Shown here piece by piece: positions 21,959 to 31,415 of a stretch of DNA of 64,000 nucleotides. Under the pieces are notes generated by a model, which worked only from the letters and a program-made list of their open reading frames with translations, had not been told where the DNA came from and did not search any database. The position numbers and the translations under genes are program-made. Source of the stretch: Saccharomycopsis malanga (Eukaryota > Ascomycota > Saccharomycetes > Ascoideales > Saccharomycopsidaceae); the NCBI GenBank assembly GCA_004014935.1, contig CP025322.1, forward strand, positions 2,728,001-2,792,000. Direction: 5' to 3'. Position 1 is the stretch's first letter, and every line of letters begins with the position of its first letter.

Positions 21959-22417
21959 TAAAAGTAATCTTCGCTATATAAAATGGCAAGAATGAAACTT
22001 TGGTGTAACATCGCTCAATAATCAGAAGTATTGAGCTAGGATTTATTGATTCTTACAATTTCAACATGGCTGTCTAGTTTCATGATTTATGGGCCAATCC
22101 CGTGGTTAGTAAACTATAATAAGCTCCTAGACAGTCCGAACTATTGTTCCTCTTTATGTTAGATGATCGCAGATTTGGTTATCCAAAGGCGAAAAGCAAG
22201 TGTTTGATAGCTTTGAAAATACAATGTTTATTTGTTGGTCACTGACTATGCGTTTATGAGCACAGGATGTCATATACAGAATACTTTGAACCCTCCGTTT
22301 TCCTAGTAATTGTCTTAGCTATTTGAATCAAAATAGTTTTGATGATTGGATAATAAGAGGAGGATTTGTGGAAATTTCTTGGACATTTAATTTTATTACA
22401 TTGATATATACATAACT

Positions 22418-22602
22418 ACCACTGGGCCAAATGGCCCAGTGGTCCGTGCTCTCAGAGAAGAGAAAAACAAGACCTAATAGGAACATGGGTGAGCCAAATA
22501 TGATCAGAAGGACATGATTGGGCTTTATCAAGTCCCATTAGACATAGCGGGTGTATACGAAACTGATATGTACTGGGTTTGAAATATATGATGATTATTA
22601 TT
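22418..22602 (+). mobile_element. SINE-A short subfamily (no B box), 14-bp target-site duplication
   Basis: 185 bp. The 5' end is a perfect palindrome, CCACTGGGCC and GGCCCAGTGG around AAAT (22419-22442). The body lacks the B-box segment and joins the head directly to the TGAGCCAAATATGATCAGA region. ATATATACATAACT flanks it at 22404-22417 and 22603-22616. Confidence 0.88.
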
Positions 22603-22699
22603 ATATATACATAACTGTAATTAAGATGAATTTGTATTGAACGGAAACGATAGCCGACAATGTAAAAGAATAAAGGAAGACTAAAATAAAGGAGGAAAC

Positions 22700-22810
22700 A
22701 GAGTGTTAAATAGTGGTTAGAACAGTGAGGCACTTATCGAAGGTAATCAAGTGTTCTGGACATTGTGTTAAATAATGGTTAGAACAGTGAGTAATCTAAA
22801 AGGGTAATCA
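22700..22810 (+). repeat. Tandem duplication of about 62 bp upstream of APL3
   Basis: GTGTTAAATA(G/A)TGGTTAGAA followed by CAGTGAG occurs at about 22703 and 22765. Confidence 0.8.
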
Positions 22811-23062
22811 CAGTTCTACCCGACTGCAAAGGCCTGGAAAAGTAACTACACATTGGGAAAAGAACTAAACTTTGCTACTGTAGACAATAACTAGTTAGTT
22901 CAACCAAAGCATTTGGATGTTCACCTCCCATATATGGCTATACCTAAAGGGGGGCCAACACCCGTGACCCATGACACCCTTGCACCTGACATTATATTGA
23001 AATATCAAAGATGTTGACGTGACATACCAGCGAAAGAAGAACAGGAGAGCATCCAGGATACA

Positions 23063-25780
23063 ATGGGACAGCCTATGAAAGGGTTGACGCAGTTTATTGC
23101 GGATTTACGGAACACCCGGGCGGAGGAGGAAGAGAACAGGCGGATTAATACGGAGCTTGTGAATATCCAGAAGCAGTTTTTGGCACCAAATCTCAATGGG
23201 TATCAAAGAAAGAAGTATGTTTGCAAGTTGATCTATATATATATTCTTGGGCATCTGTTGACGTTTGGCTACATGGAGGCCATCCAGTTGCTCTCGTCCA
23301 AGGTGTATTCGGAGAAGGAGATTGGATATCTTGCGGTGTCACTTTTGCTCAATGAAAAGCATGAAATGATGGCATTATTGATAAACTCTATAAAAAGCGA
23401 TCTTGAGGTGGACAACTACGATATGAATGCCCTAGCGCTTCATGTGATAGCCACCATTGGCAATGAGGAGTTGGCACTGTTTCTAGGAGAGAGCGTGTTC
23501 CAGTTATTGAGATCACCCACCACTCCGCCATTTGTGAAGAAAAAAGCAGCACTAGCTCTATTGCGGTTGATCAAGGTGAGTCCTGAGTTATTGGTGAAGT
23601 ACCAGGCCTCGTGGCTTCCCCGGATAGTAGCCTTGATGGACCAGAATGACAGTGAAGTAGGATTAGCGGTGGTTGCCTTGGTGTCGTATATAGCAAAAAC
23701 CAACCCAAACAGTGTAAAGATCTGTATTCCTCTTATAGTCAGAAAACTCCATAAGCTTATCATAGACAAAGAATGTCCCGAAAAGTACATTTACAACGGG
23801 ATTCCCGCTCCTTGGCTCACGGTAAAGTTGTTCAATCTTGTAGAGGATTTGATACTCATTCCCAATTTGGAATCTGGATATTCCTCGGTGTCCAACATCG
23901 ATATCGCCAACTTGAGCAAGCTCCGGCATGTGGTAGCCAAAGCTATAGAGAACGGAAGACGCAAAGCTGCTAACCAGCAGGCCTTGAACGTCCAGAGTGC
24001 TATTCTTTTTTCGGCAGTGTCCTTGGCCACCCGGCTAGATCCATCTCCAGACGCCATCAGCGGGGTCATCGATGCCTTGAGTGTACTCTTAGGGTCCAAA
24101 GAAACCAACACCAGATACCTAGCTTTGAATTCTCTTATAAAAATTGTGTCTGGCTCCCATGTGGACCGAGCATTGTTGGACACAGACATAGCCAAGAGCG
24201 ACGATATCAATGTCCATAATTCAATCAAGAAACACACTGCAGTGGTGTTGAAATTGCTCAGAGACAAAGATGTGTCGGTACGGCAGAAGTCATTGGACGC
24301 CTTGTTTCTTATATGCGATTTCCAGAATATCGAAGCTATTGCCCAGGAATTGTTGGTGTATTTGTCCGGCTCCGACTATTTGATCCGCACTAAAATATCG
24401 TCCAAAATATATCATCTCATCGAAAAATACTCCACCGATTTGACATGGTATGTTGTCAACACGTTGAAGATTCTCACCATTGCAGGCAGTTACGCCAGTC
24501 CCAACATCTGGCATTGCTTTGTCAAGGTCATTGTCAACAGCTCCAGCAACGAGCTCAAGGCGTTTGCGTGTAAATCTGCTTTTAGAAGCTTGAAACTCGA
24601 CACTTGTACAGAAACCATTGTTAAGCTTGCTGGCTTTCTTCTAGGCGAATACGGCCATTTGTTGGATTCCGATGAAACCCCGTGGGAGCAGTTTGTAGCC
24701 TTGTGTGATAAGTATTTCATCAGTGGCTTGCAGACACGCTATATTATTTTGAACACTTTCTTGAAGTTTTACAAAAAACATCCTGATTTGAAAACCCCCA
24801 TTTCCAAGTTTTACCGCCAGGAGTTGAATTCCATAAACACCGAGATTCAACAACGGTCCGTAGAATACATAAAACTCATTTCCCGTAGCGATAACCTTAT
24901 CAATATCGTTGTCGATGAAATGCCAGAATTCCCAATCCCCGACCATATCTTGACTCGACTTGAACACAGCGAGTCTTCAAGTGCCCCTTTGGTCGAGCCC
25001 CTGCCCATCGTGCTTTCTCCTAATTGGCAAGCAGGCTACTACAGACTCTTAATGTCTAGAGAAAACTTGTTTTTCGAAAACTCTTTGCTTAAAATATATC
25101 TCAGGTTCAATTTTGATGAATTGAAATCCAGCAAAAAAATCACTCTTTTCTTAGGCTTTGTCAACAGCTCGCCTACTGAAATCTCGTCTTTCATCACTAG
25201 CATAAACATGGTGAAGTCGACAAACCCCTCAACCATCGTCAAGTGTAACTCTCTCCCTGAAAGTAACATTCCCCGAGGCGCCAAAACTACGTGTGAATTG
25301 GAAACCATCTTTAGAACCCCTTTTGACAGTTCCGAAAGCCCTGTGCTAGAAATCAGCTTCTTGTGTGGCGGTTTCACCTCTTTGAAGTTGAAACTTCCTA
25401 TTGTGCTTATCAAAAGTTTGTCCCCAACTGCTCTTTCCGAGGAGCACTTCACAATGAGGTGGAACCAGCTAGGTGATTCTGGAAATCCAAACCTCATAAA
25501 AACACAAACCGTTCAAATTGTTGACTGTAATAAAATGTTCCACTCTGTCGAACATATCCGCAGCTTTTTGCTCCGAACTAATTGGGGAGAATGCATTGAC
25601 AATACGGAGCCTCAGGTGCTCAAGTTTGGTGGTATCATCCACACTTCTACCGCAGGAAACTTTGGTACTCTAGTGAAAGTCGAAAAGGCGATTGAGCTGT
25701 TCATTATTAGCGTTAGATCTACTAAGGAAGAAGTCCCTCATATCGTGCTTTCCACAATTGTCGACATTCTCACGCACTAG
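23063..25780 (+). CDS. APL3: Apl3, alpha-adaptin large subunit of the AP-2 complex
   Basis: Large subunit of the AP-2 clathrin adaptor for endocytosis at the plasma membrane. The N-terminus GLTQFIADLRNTRAEEEENR followed by INTELVNIQKQF is the alpha-adaptin signature. KKYVCKLIYIYILGHLLTFG and EAIQLLSSKVYSEKEIGYL match the lipid-binding trunk. HEAT-like helices continue to about residue 600, then a short hinge and an ear-like beta region. The 905-residue length is somewhat shorter than the 1025 of S. cerevisiae, mainly in the hinge. The start ATG at 23063 directly precedes conserved sequence. It is flanked on both sides by SINE-A rich DNA. The gamma-adaptin Apl4 is the alternative, but the N-terminal block fits alpha better. 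Confidence 0.92.
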   Translation: MGQPMKGLTQFIADLRNTRAEEEENRRINTELVNIQKQFLAPNLNGYQRKKYVCKLIYIYILGHLLTFGYMEAIQLLSSKVYSEKEIGYLAVSLLLNEKHEMMALLINSIKSDLEVDNYDMNALALHVIATIGNEELALFLGESVFQLLRSPTTPPFVKKKAALALLRLIKVSPELLVKYQASWLPRIVALMDQNDSEVGLAVVALVSYIAKTNPNSVKICIPLIVRKLHKLIIDKECPEKYIYNGIPAPWLTVKLFNLVEDLILIPNLESGYSSVSNIDIANLSKLRHVVAKAIENGRRKAANQQALNVQSAILFSAVSLATRLDPSPDAISGVIDALSVLLGSKETNTRYLALNSLIKIVSGSHVDRALLDTDIAKSDDINVHNSIKKHTAVVLKLLRDKDVSVRQKSLDALFLICDFQNIEAIAQELLVYLSGSDYLIRTKISSKIYHLIEKYSTDLTWYVVNTLKILTIAGSYASPNIWHCFVKVIVNSSSNELKAFACKSAFRSLKLDTCTETIVKLAGFLLGEYGHLLDSDETPWEQFVALCDKYFISGLQTRYIILNTFLKFYKKHPDLKTPISKFYRQELNSINTEIQQRSVEYIKLISRSDNLINIVVDEMPEFPIPDHILTRLEHSESSSAPLVEPLPIVLSPNWQAGYYRLLMSRENLFFENSLLKIYLRFNFDELKSSKKITLFLGFVNSSPTEISSFITSINMVKSTNPSTIVKCNSLPESNIPRGAKTTCELETIFRTPFDSSESPVLEISFLCGGFTSLKLKLPIVLIKSLSPTALSEEHFTMRWNQLGDSGNPNLIKTQTVQIVDCNKMFHSVEHIRSFLLRTNWGECIDNTEPQVLKFGGIIHTSTAGNFGTLVKVEKAIELFIISVRSTKEEVPHIVLSTIVDILTH

Positions 25781-25818
25781 TCTGTCTATTGTATGTAATA
25801 CTTTCCAATATGTGTCGG

Positions 25819-25839
25819 CACACACACACACACACACTG
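25819..25839 (+). repeat. CA-dinucleotide microsatellite
   Basis: About ten CA repeats in the APL3 3' region. Confidence 0.9.
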
Positions 25840-26178
25840 GCAAATTACATATATTAAAGAGCACACATTCATGAACATTTTATAAAGTAATATATCTACG
25901 CCTAGGTCAACAAATCATTGCTCTCGCTTGTAGAAGCGGTAACCAACAAATTTGTAAGCATACTACAGTTTTGAGCTCATCAGAAATAACAACAAACACT
26001 ACACACAGAGTAACACAGCGTAGTATTATCAAAATCATTATCACCTACTTTTATAAATGGCGGATTGATATTGTAGTGCGTGTAAAAAATAAGGGACATA
26101 CAGCAGTGGCTATTGAATCCCCAACATGCATATTTGGCCATTATCGCGAAAATAAAGCTTTAAATATGAAACTACAGG

Positions 26179-26499
26179 CCACTGTGCCTTTTGGTTCAGT
26201 GGTCAGAGCTCTCGAAGAAGAGAAAATCAAGACCTAACAGGAACACGGGTTCGATTCCCAAGACGACACTTTTACTCGCTGCTTTTTACGATGCTGAACG
26301 TGACTTCACAGGCAAGTGCAACTGTCTGGAACACGACCTAGACCAAAGTCTAGTGCTAACTTTCCAACCTATTGGGTGAGAAGACAACGATATATACGAT
26401 TATGATCAGATTATGATCAGATTATGATCAGATTATGATCAGATTATGGTCAGATTATGATCGACAGGACATGATTGGGTTTTCCCCACTGGGTTTATA
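26179..26499 (+). mobile_element. SINE-A long copy with an internal 11-bp minisatellite
   Basis: Head from 26179, B box at 26248-26258, body through GCAAGTGCAACTGTCTGG, then about six units of GATTATGATCA at 26398-26462, followed by the start of the conserved 3' segment. It runs directly into an oppositely oriented copy, so its 3' tail is missing. Confidence 0.85.
26398..26462 (+). repeat. Minisatellite of 11-bp GATTATGATCA units in SINE-A
   Basis: Five full and one partial unit, one of them with a single substitution (GATTATGGTCA). The unit corresponds to the single AGATTATGATCAACAGG segment in other SINE-A copies. Confidence 0.9.
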
Positions 26500-26681
26500 A
26501 ATAACTAATATCTTACATTTCAAGCCCAATACATATCAGTTTCCTATGCACGCGCCATGTCTAAGGGGACTTGGTAGCCCAATCATGTCCTTTTGATCAT
26601 ATTTGGCTCACCCATGTTCCTGTTAGGTCTTGATTTTCTCTTCTTCGAGAGCTCTGACCACTGAACCAAATGACACAGTGG
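26500..26681 (-). mobile_element. SINE-A short subfamily copy, tail-to-tail with its neighbour
   Basis: Minus-strand copy. Tail and 3' segment (TTTCAAGCCCAATACATATC) are at the left; the head ends at 26681 with CCAAATGACACAGTGG. It lacks the B box. I could not see a clean duplication. Confidence 0.8.
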
Positions 26682-26870
26682 TAATGTATTTTGTTACTAT
26701 TAAAATAAGAACAAAAACATTAAGGTGGTTATATAGATCTCGATACATGGACCACTACGGATTCAAGTATCTTGCACCATAATGAGACAATAACCTGCTT
26801 TACAAACACATGAGCGGTTACTTGATCATACAAACCCCCAATCATTACTATTAAAATATAGGCATACATA

Positions 26871-27100
26871 ATATTATATATTATATTTCGAGCCCAGTAC
26901 ATAGCAGTTTGATATATACACTTAATATCTACAGGGACTTGGTAAACCTTTGCAAAAAAAGCCTAATCATGTCCTACTGATCATAATCTTGTCACTCTTG
27001 AACCTGCCAGGTCTTTTCTTATTTTTCGATAGTACTGCTAGACAATCCTGCCAGGTCTTTTTCTCTTGTACGAGAGTACTGGCCACTGAGCCATCGGGCC
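26871..27100 (-). mobile_element. SINE-A copy just downstream of TFB2
   Basis: Minus-strand copy without B box and with two head units (CTGCCAGGTCTTTT twice). Its 5' end lies 17 bp after the TFB2 stop, in the same orientation as the gene. Confidence 0.8.
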
Positions 27101-27116
27101 TTTATTATAATATACA

Positions 27117-28658
27117 TCAAGTTCTTTTGGCACGCTTTGCTCTTCTAGAGGCGTAATCTATAAGCTGCTGGCGGCCTTCTTCGGTGACGAAAAACTTTCG
27201 GGTGGATCCATCTTTATAGAGCAAGACGCCTATTTCTTCTGCGTAATTGACCAAACTCTTGTATTCCTGCTCGTTTCTAAAGTCCTTGAACAAGTAGCCT
27301 TCAAAGGCCTGGATTCTGTCCAATTCTAGCTGCCATAGTTTGATTTGGTCGACTATATTGGAAGGAATAATCTCCAAGTTTCGTAAACTCAAATGCGAAG
27401 CTTTCATGCCGTTAACGCTTTCAAACTCTATTTTTTTGTTCAAGGCCTCCTGGGCAAGTTTCTTCATCTGCGGATGTGCATTTACTTCAAGGTATGTGAT
27501 GATCTGATCGGAAGTAATGCCACTACGAAGAGCTCTTTGGATTGATTCTCTGGTGATTTGGCCCGCGACCAAGTTGGAGAAGCGTGTTTTCAAATGGACA
27601 AACAAGTTGAGAATAGCAATTTGCAAGGGGGAGGTGGCGTAACAGTATAGTTTGAAGTTTGTTTCGACAATTATAGTGCCAGAAACAAAATCCACTTCAT
27701 TAGACTTCTCATCGTCCACTGATTTGGCCTTGTCGGTGTCGCGGGAGCCCTGGATAGCTTTGTTCATAGCTGAGGAAGCTGAGCGAAGAGCAATGGAATC
27801 CGAAGTCAAGGTGGTTGCTAATCTGGTCGGGTAGAATCGACGAGAGCTTGATTTTCTTTGATATACCAAGCCGTAATCTCGTAAATCCTCCAACATTTTG
27901 ACCTGGGTTTCGCTCAAGGCCTCCAAGCTGTAATCCTTGCCCAAGTCCAAAGCACCAAGCATGAAAATGAAGTTTAGAACATCAACAGAGTCCATGTGTA
28001 GCGATTCTGCGATTTTGAGGTATTCTAGAAGCAAAGTCCATATCTGGGCGTTGACGTCTTGTAACAAGAACTGGAAGCCTTGTTTAGTGATGCTGATACT
28101 GGTGATTTGTCGTTTATGGATATCACCGTTGATTTCCATCAATCCACTGTGTTTTAGAAGACTTAGCACCCCCACGCTAGGAAGCTGGTTCAATTCTGTG
28201 CCCACCATGAAATGCAAGATGGATTCCCACTTATTGGTGGCATACTCGTCCAAAAACTCCACGGTGATCCGGTTGCTGTCTTCGGAATTACAAGGGATAC
28301 CAAAGGCATTATGGGAGTCATCGCCTACTAAAGCATTACGCAAGTTTTCTCTGAAATTAGGATCTAGCTTGAGAAAGTTGTTATGTTCTAGCACAAGATT
28401 CAAGCTTTTCATTCTTCGAAGGGCCTCGATCTCTAGCTTTTTACCTTGCTCGCTGCCTTTTACCCAGACATCCAAAATGCGCGCATTCACTGGCTTCTCA
28501 TAGAATATCATCGCCATTACATAGAACTTGGCCAAGTTGGGAAGAAGCCGGTATATCGCCAAACACGTGGCCGGAGACCGGAAGAGCTTGGTCTTCATGG
28601 CCCCCGGAAGATTCTCAAGATACTCATTGACCGTGTCCTTGAATAAATACGATGCCAT
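27117..28658 (-). CDS. TFB2: Tfb2, p52 subunit of TFIIH
   Basis: Core TFIIH subunit that anchors and stimulates the Ssl2/XPB translocase in transcription initiation and nucleotide excision repair. The 513-residue length is the same as in S. cerevisiae. Features include the N-terminal YLENLP...LYRSPATCLAIYRLLP-type block (here LFRSPATCLAIYRLLP), the conserved FYPTRLATTL segment in the middle and the C-terminal LFKDF/YKSLVNYAEEIG-type p52 end (here YLFKDF and YKSLVNYAEEIGVLLYKD). It is divergent with SEC13, with about 290 bp shared between their starts. A same-strand SINE-A begins about 17 bp after the stop codon, so the 3' UTR is probably SINE-derived (inference). Confidence 0.95.
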   Translation of the reverse strand: MASYLFKDTVNEYLENLPGAMKTKLFRSPATCLAIYRLLPNLAKFYVMAMIFYEKPVNARILDVWVKGSEQGKKLEIEALRRMKSLNLVLEHNNFLKLDPNFRENLRNALVGDDSHNAFGIPCNSEDSNRITVEFLDEYATNKWESILHFMVGTELNQLPSVGVLSLLKHSGLMEINGDIHKRQITSISITKQGFQFLLQDVNAQIWTLLLEYLKIAESLHMDSVDVLNFIFMLGALDLGKDYSLEALSETQVKMLEDLRDYGLVYQRKSSSRRFYPTRLATTLTSDSIALRSASSAMNKAIQGSRDTDKAKSVDDEKSNEVDFVSGTIIVETNFKLYCYATSPLQIAILNLFVHLKTRFSNLVAGQITRESIQRALRSGITSDQIITYLEVNAHPQMKKLAQEALNKKIEFESVNGMKASHLSLRNLEIIPSNIVDQIKLWQLELDRIQAFEGYLFKDFRNEQEYKSLVNYAEEIGVLLYKDGSTRKFFVTEEGRQQLIDYASRRAKRAKRT

Positions 28659-28949
28659 GGCGATTACTGCTGAGTCCTCACCAGCCTCAGCCCTTAAACA
28701 CCACTACCTGTATATACAGGTCGCACGCATATATCTGCGTGTGCGGGTAACCGCGCAGTTTTGGGTGGGTGGTGATAATGGGCTGAAAAAGGTGTTTTTT
28801 GGTGATGGGAGTTTAAAGTGGGACGTGTTTATTAGGTATAAGAGAGCAGGGCAAGATGGTAAGTTGATAGTTTTTGATGGGGGGGTGGATTGGTGGAGGG
28901 TTGGATTGATGAAAGGCAGTTTATATTAACGCTGGTTTAGACGGTAATT
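28659..28949. promoter_or_regulatory. Shared divergent promoter of TFB2 and SEC13
   Basis: 291 bp between the two start codons, GC-richer than most intergenic DNA here, with TATATACAG near 28711. No repeats seen. Confidence 0.5.
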
Positions 28950-29903
28950 ATGAATTCACATGAATCGTTAATAGTAAGTTTTGTATCTTTTTCAGTTCCA
29001 TGTATATATAGCGAGTATTAACCAGAACAATAGCATGATGCAGCGTTGGATTATTACGGCAAGCGGCTAGCAACATGTTCGTCGGACAAAACGATCAAGA
29101 TTTTCGAAATCGAAGGAGAAAACCATAAATTAATAGAAACTTTGAAAGGCCATGATGGAGCAGTATGGCAAGTCAGTTGGGCACATCCCAAGTTTGGAAT
29201 TGTGTTGGCCTCTGCTTCTTACGATGGCAAAGTCTTGATTTGGAGAGAAGAAAACGGAAAATGGAAATCCATCTTGGAACACACCGTTCATGAAGCCTCC
29301 GTCAACAGTGTTGAATGGGCTCCTCATGAATACGGGGCTTTGTTGCTCTGTGCGTCTTCCGATGGCAAAGTAAGCATTTTCGAAGTCAAGGAAAACGGCC
29401 AGACCCATAATGTAGATTTCAGTGCTCATGAAGCTGGTGTCAATTCCGCTTCTTGGGCTCCTGTTCAAACTGTAAAATCCACCACCGTAACTAGTCCTAC
29501 CGAGCCTGTTGCTCCTCCTAAAAGATTTGTCACTGGGGGAAGCGACAATTTGGTCAAAATCTGGGCTTACGATTCAATTTCCGGTAAAACTACTTTAGAA
29601 ACCTCTTTGGAAGGCCATTCGGATTGGGTTAGAGATGTAGCTTGGTCTCCTTCCGTCTTGTTCAAATCCTATATAGCTTCCGCTTCCTTGGACAAGTCTG
29701 TCATCATCTGGACTCAAGAATCCACCAACGGTCCTTGGAAAAAACAGTATTTGACAAAGGACAAATTCCCTGACGTCACTTGGAAAGTCAGCTGGTCACT
29801 CTCTGGTAACGTCTTGGCTGTTTCTAGTGCTGACAACAAAATCACCCTTTGGAAGGAAAACTTGGCTGGCAATTGGGAATCCGCTGGTGATATTGATCAA
29901 TAA
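28950..29903 (+). CDS. SEC13: Sec13, WD40 protein of COPII coat, nuclear pore and SEA complex
   Basis: Beta-propeller that pairs with Sec31 in the COPII cage, with Nup145C in the nuclear pore and with the SEA complex. Exon 1 is 28950-28973 and encodes only eight residues (MNSHESLI). The intron 28974-29033 (60 bp) has GTAAGT, branch site TATTAAC at 29016-29022 and ends TAG. Exon 2 is 29034-29903. The joined N-terminus SHESLI then [13 protein letters not shown] aligns with the yeast [17 protein letters not shown] region. The spliced protein has 297 residues, exactly the S. cerevisiae length, with six WD blades (for example [33 protein letters not shown]). Without splicing, the conserved sequence has no ATG at its beginning, only a TTG. 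Confidence 0.96.
28974..29033 (+). other. Spliceosomal intron of SEC13 after an 8-codon exon
   Basis: 60-bp phase-0 intron with GTAAGT, TATTAAC at 29016-29022 and 3' AATAG. It interrupts the conserved LIHDA block between Ile and His. Confidence 0.93.
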
Positions 29904-30097
29904 ATGTCGTAAATATCATTATTGTTGTTTTTTTTTTTTTTTGCAGTCTTATATTGTCTTGTAGTATGATCGTCATTTGATCACTGTTTTGTATTATCTT
30001 TAGTTCAGGTTTTGCGAAATATAAAGTAACTATTTGCTTGATATTTGGCTCAACACTACGCCAAAACTATAGGGTATACCATTATAATTAGGTATTT

Positions 30098-30240
30098 AAT
30101 AATAACATCGCCCAGTAAATCCTAGTCTCGTATAAACACGCCATTTCTAAAGAGTCTCAATAATAAAAACCCAATAATATCCTGTTGACCATAATATTCT
30201 CACCATTGAGCCTTCCAGGTCTTTTTTAGACTTCTTCTAT
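30098..30240 (-). mobile_element. Decayed SINE-A fragment after SEC13
   Basis: Minus-strand remnant with TCTCGTATAAACACGCCATT, CCTGTTGACCATAATATTC and GAGCCTTCCAGGTCTTTTT. Confidence 0.65.
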
Positions 30241-30304
30241 CCTTTTATATAGTCAGCTGTTGTTTTACCCATTCTCTGTTCAATACAAATCCGTCGCAAT
30301 ATTA
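30228..30304 (+). repeat. Repeat-C right-end fragment
   Basis: GTTTTACCCATTCTCTGTTC then AATACAAATCCGTCGCAAT, the reverse complement of the left end at 60917. Confidence 0.5.
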
Positions 30305-30488
30305 CAAACTATGAACCACTTGTATAGACATGATCTAAAATTGTAGTTTTTAGCTTCATTTTTACGCTTCTATCAAACACATTTGACATATCATTGTATT
30401 AAAACTAAAACGGCCTTCTCTGAGAGGTTAAAAACACGACTCTTAACAATTTATGTGTTATTTTCGACAAAATGTTACATTCTCATTA

Positions 30489-30749
30489 ATAATAATAATA
30501 ATATCATATATTTCAAGCCCAGTACATAGCAGTTTCGTATATATCGTTGTCTTCTCACCCAATAGGTTGGAAAGTTAGCACTAGACTTTGGTCTAGGTCG
30601 TGTTTCAGACAGTTGCACTTGCCTGTGAAATCACGTTCAGCATCGTAAGAAGCAGCGAATAAAAGTGTCGTCTTGGGAATCGAACCCATGTTCGGTCTTG
30701 TTTATCTCTTCTTCGAGAGCTCTGACCACTGAGCCAAATGGCCCAGTGG
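30489..30749 (-). mobile_element. SINE-A copy inserted into repeat-B, 11-bp target-site duplication
   Basis: 261 bp, reading 5' to 3' on the minus strand. B box at 30676-30686 is intact. The 3' tail (ATT)n is at 30489-30503. CATTCTCATTA is present at both 30478-30488 and 30750-30760. The insertion splits a repeat-B copy whose uninterrupted counterparts are near 19296-19313 and 58164-58180. Part of the 3' segment is internally deleted. Confidence 0.92.
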
Positions 30750-31333
30750 CATTCTCATTATTAAGTAATTTTAAAAAGCCAAATCTTGAAACAAAATACA
30801 GGGTATGACACTCTAGGATTTGAAGAGTATAGAAATACACACTTTGTGTGGTTTGGCTTGCTGTAAAAAGCCTACAATATGACTTGAAAGAATCAGCTTT
30901 TTGTTAAAATTGGTAGTTTTCCATATTATCAAATGTTTACTCCCCAATTTAAAGCTTTTTATTATAAAATAAAACTATAATATTGGAAAAAAATTTAAAA
31001 TATTATTTTACGGTTTTACAAATCAAAATAGCCAGGATACCGCAATTTTAATTGAATAAAACATTTGATGATTACTACAAAACGTCAAGAGCGCGAATCG
31101 AGTACCAAAACCCCAAGTGAGGAACGCCACACTTGTTTTTCGTGGCGCATGGTGGCGCATGGTGCCTCAACCAACTTGGCCACACGACAATAGTAAGGCA
31201 TAAAGGCATATTTTTGTTGAAGAGAGAATATATTTAATTTTCGAGGGTATATTTTGGCAATTAATAAGACCGTTTTCCGCTAAGTGTATAAGCAGAAATA
31301 AAAGAGTGTATCCTTGAGCCTGTAAGGTCTGTA

Positions 31334-31415
31334 TCATAATCTGATCATAATCTGATCATAATCTGATCATAATCTGATCATAATCTGATCATAATCTGAT
31401 CATAATCTGATCATA
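31334..31415 (+). repeat. Minisatellite of 11-bp TCATAATCTGA units
   Basis: About 7.4 perfect units. The reverse complement is the same unit as the array in the SINE-A at 26398-26462. Confidence 0.92.

Noticed and set aside
26248-26258. B-box sequence GGTTCGATTCC as evidence of a real tRNA gene here and at the other SINE-A copies
   Set aside because: No copy folds into a complete tRNA: the acceptor stem is unpaired, the T-stem has only three pairs and the anticodon loop is irregular. The same sequence is repeated with the same downstream body, so it is a SINE head.
28528-28929. 133-codon frame crossing the TFB2 start and the SEC13 promoter
   Set aside because: Half is the antisense of TFB2 and the rest lies in the divergent promoter.
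31334-31415. Short regular repeats as a CRISPR array
   Set aside because: Units of 11 bp are directly adjacent with no spacers, in a eukaryotic genome; this is a minisatellite.
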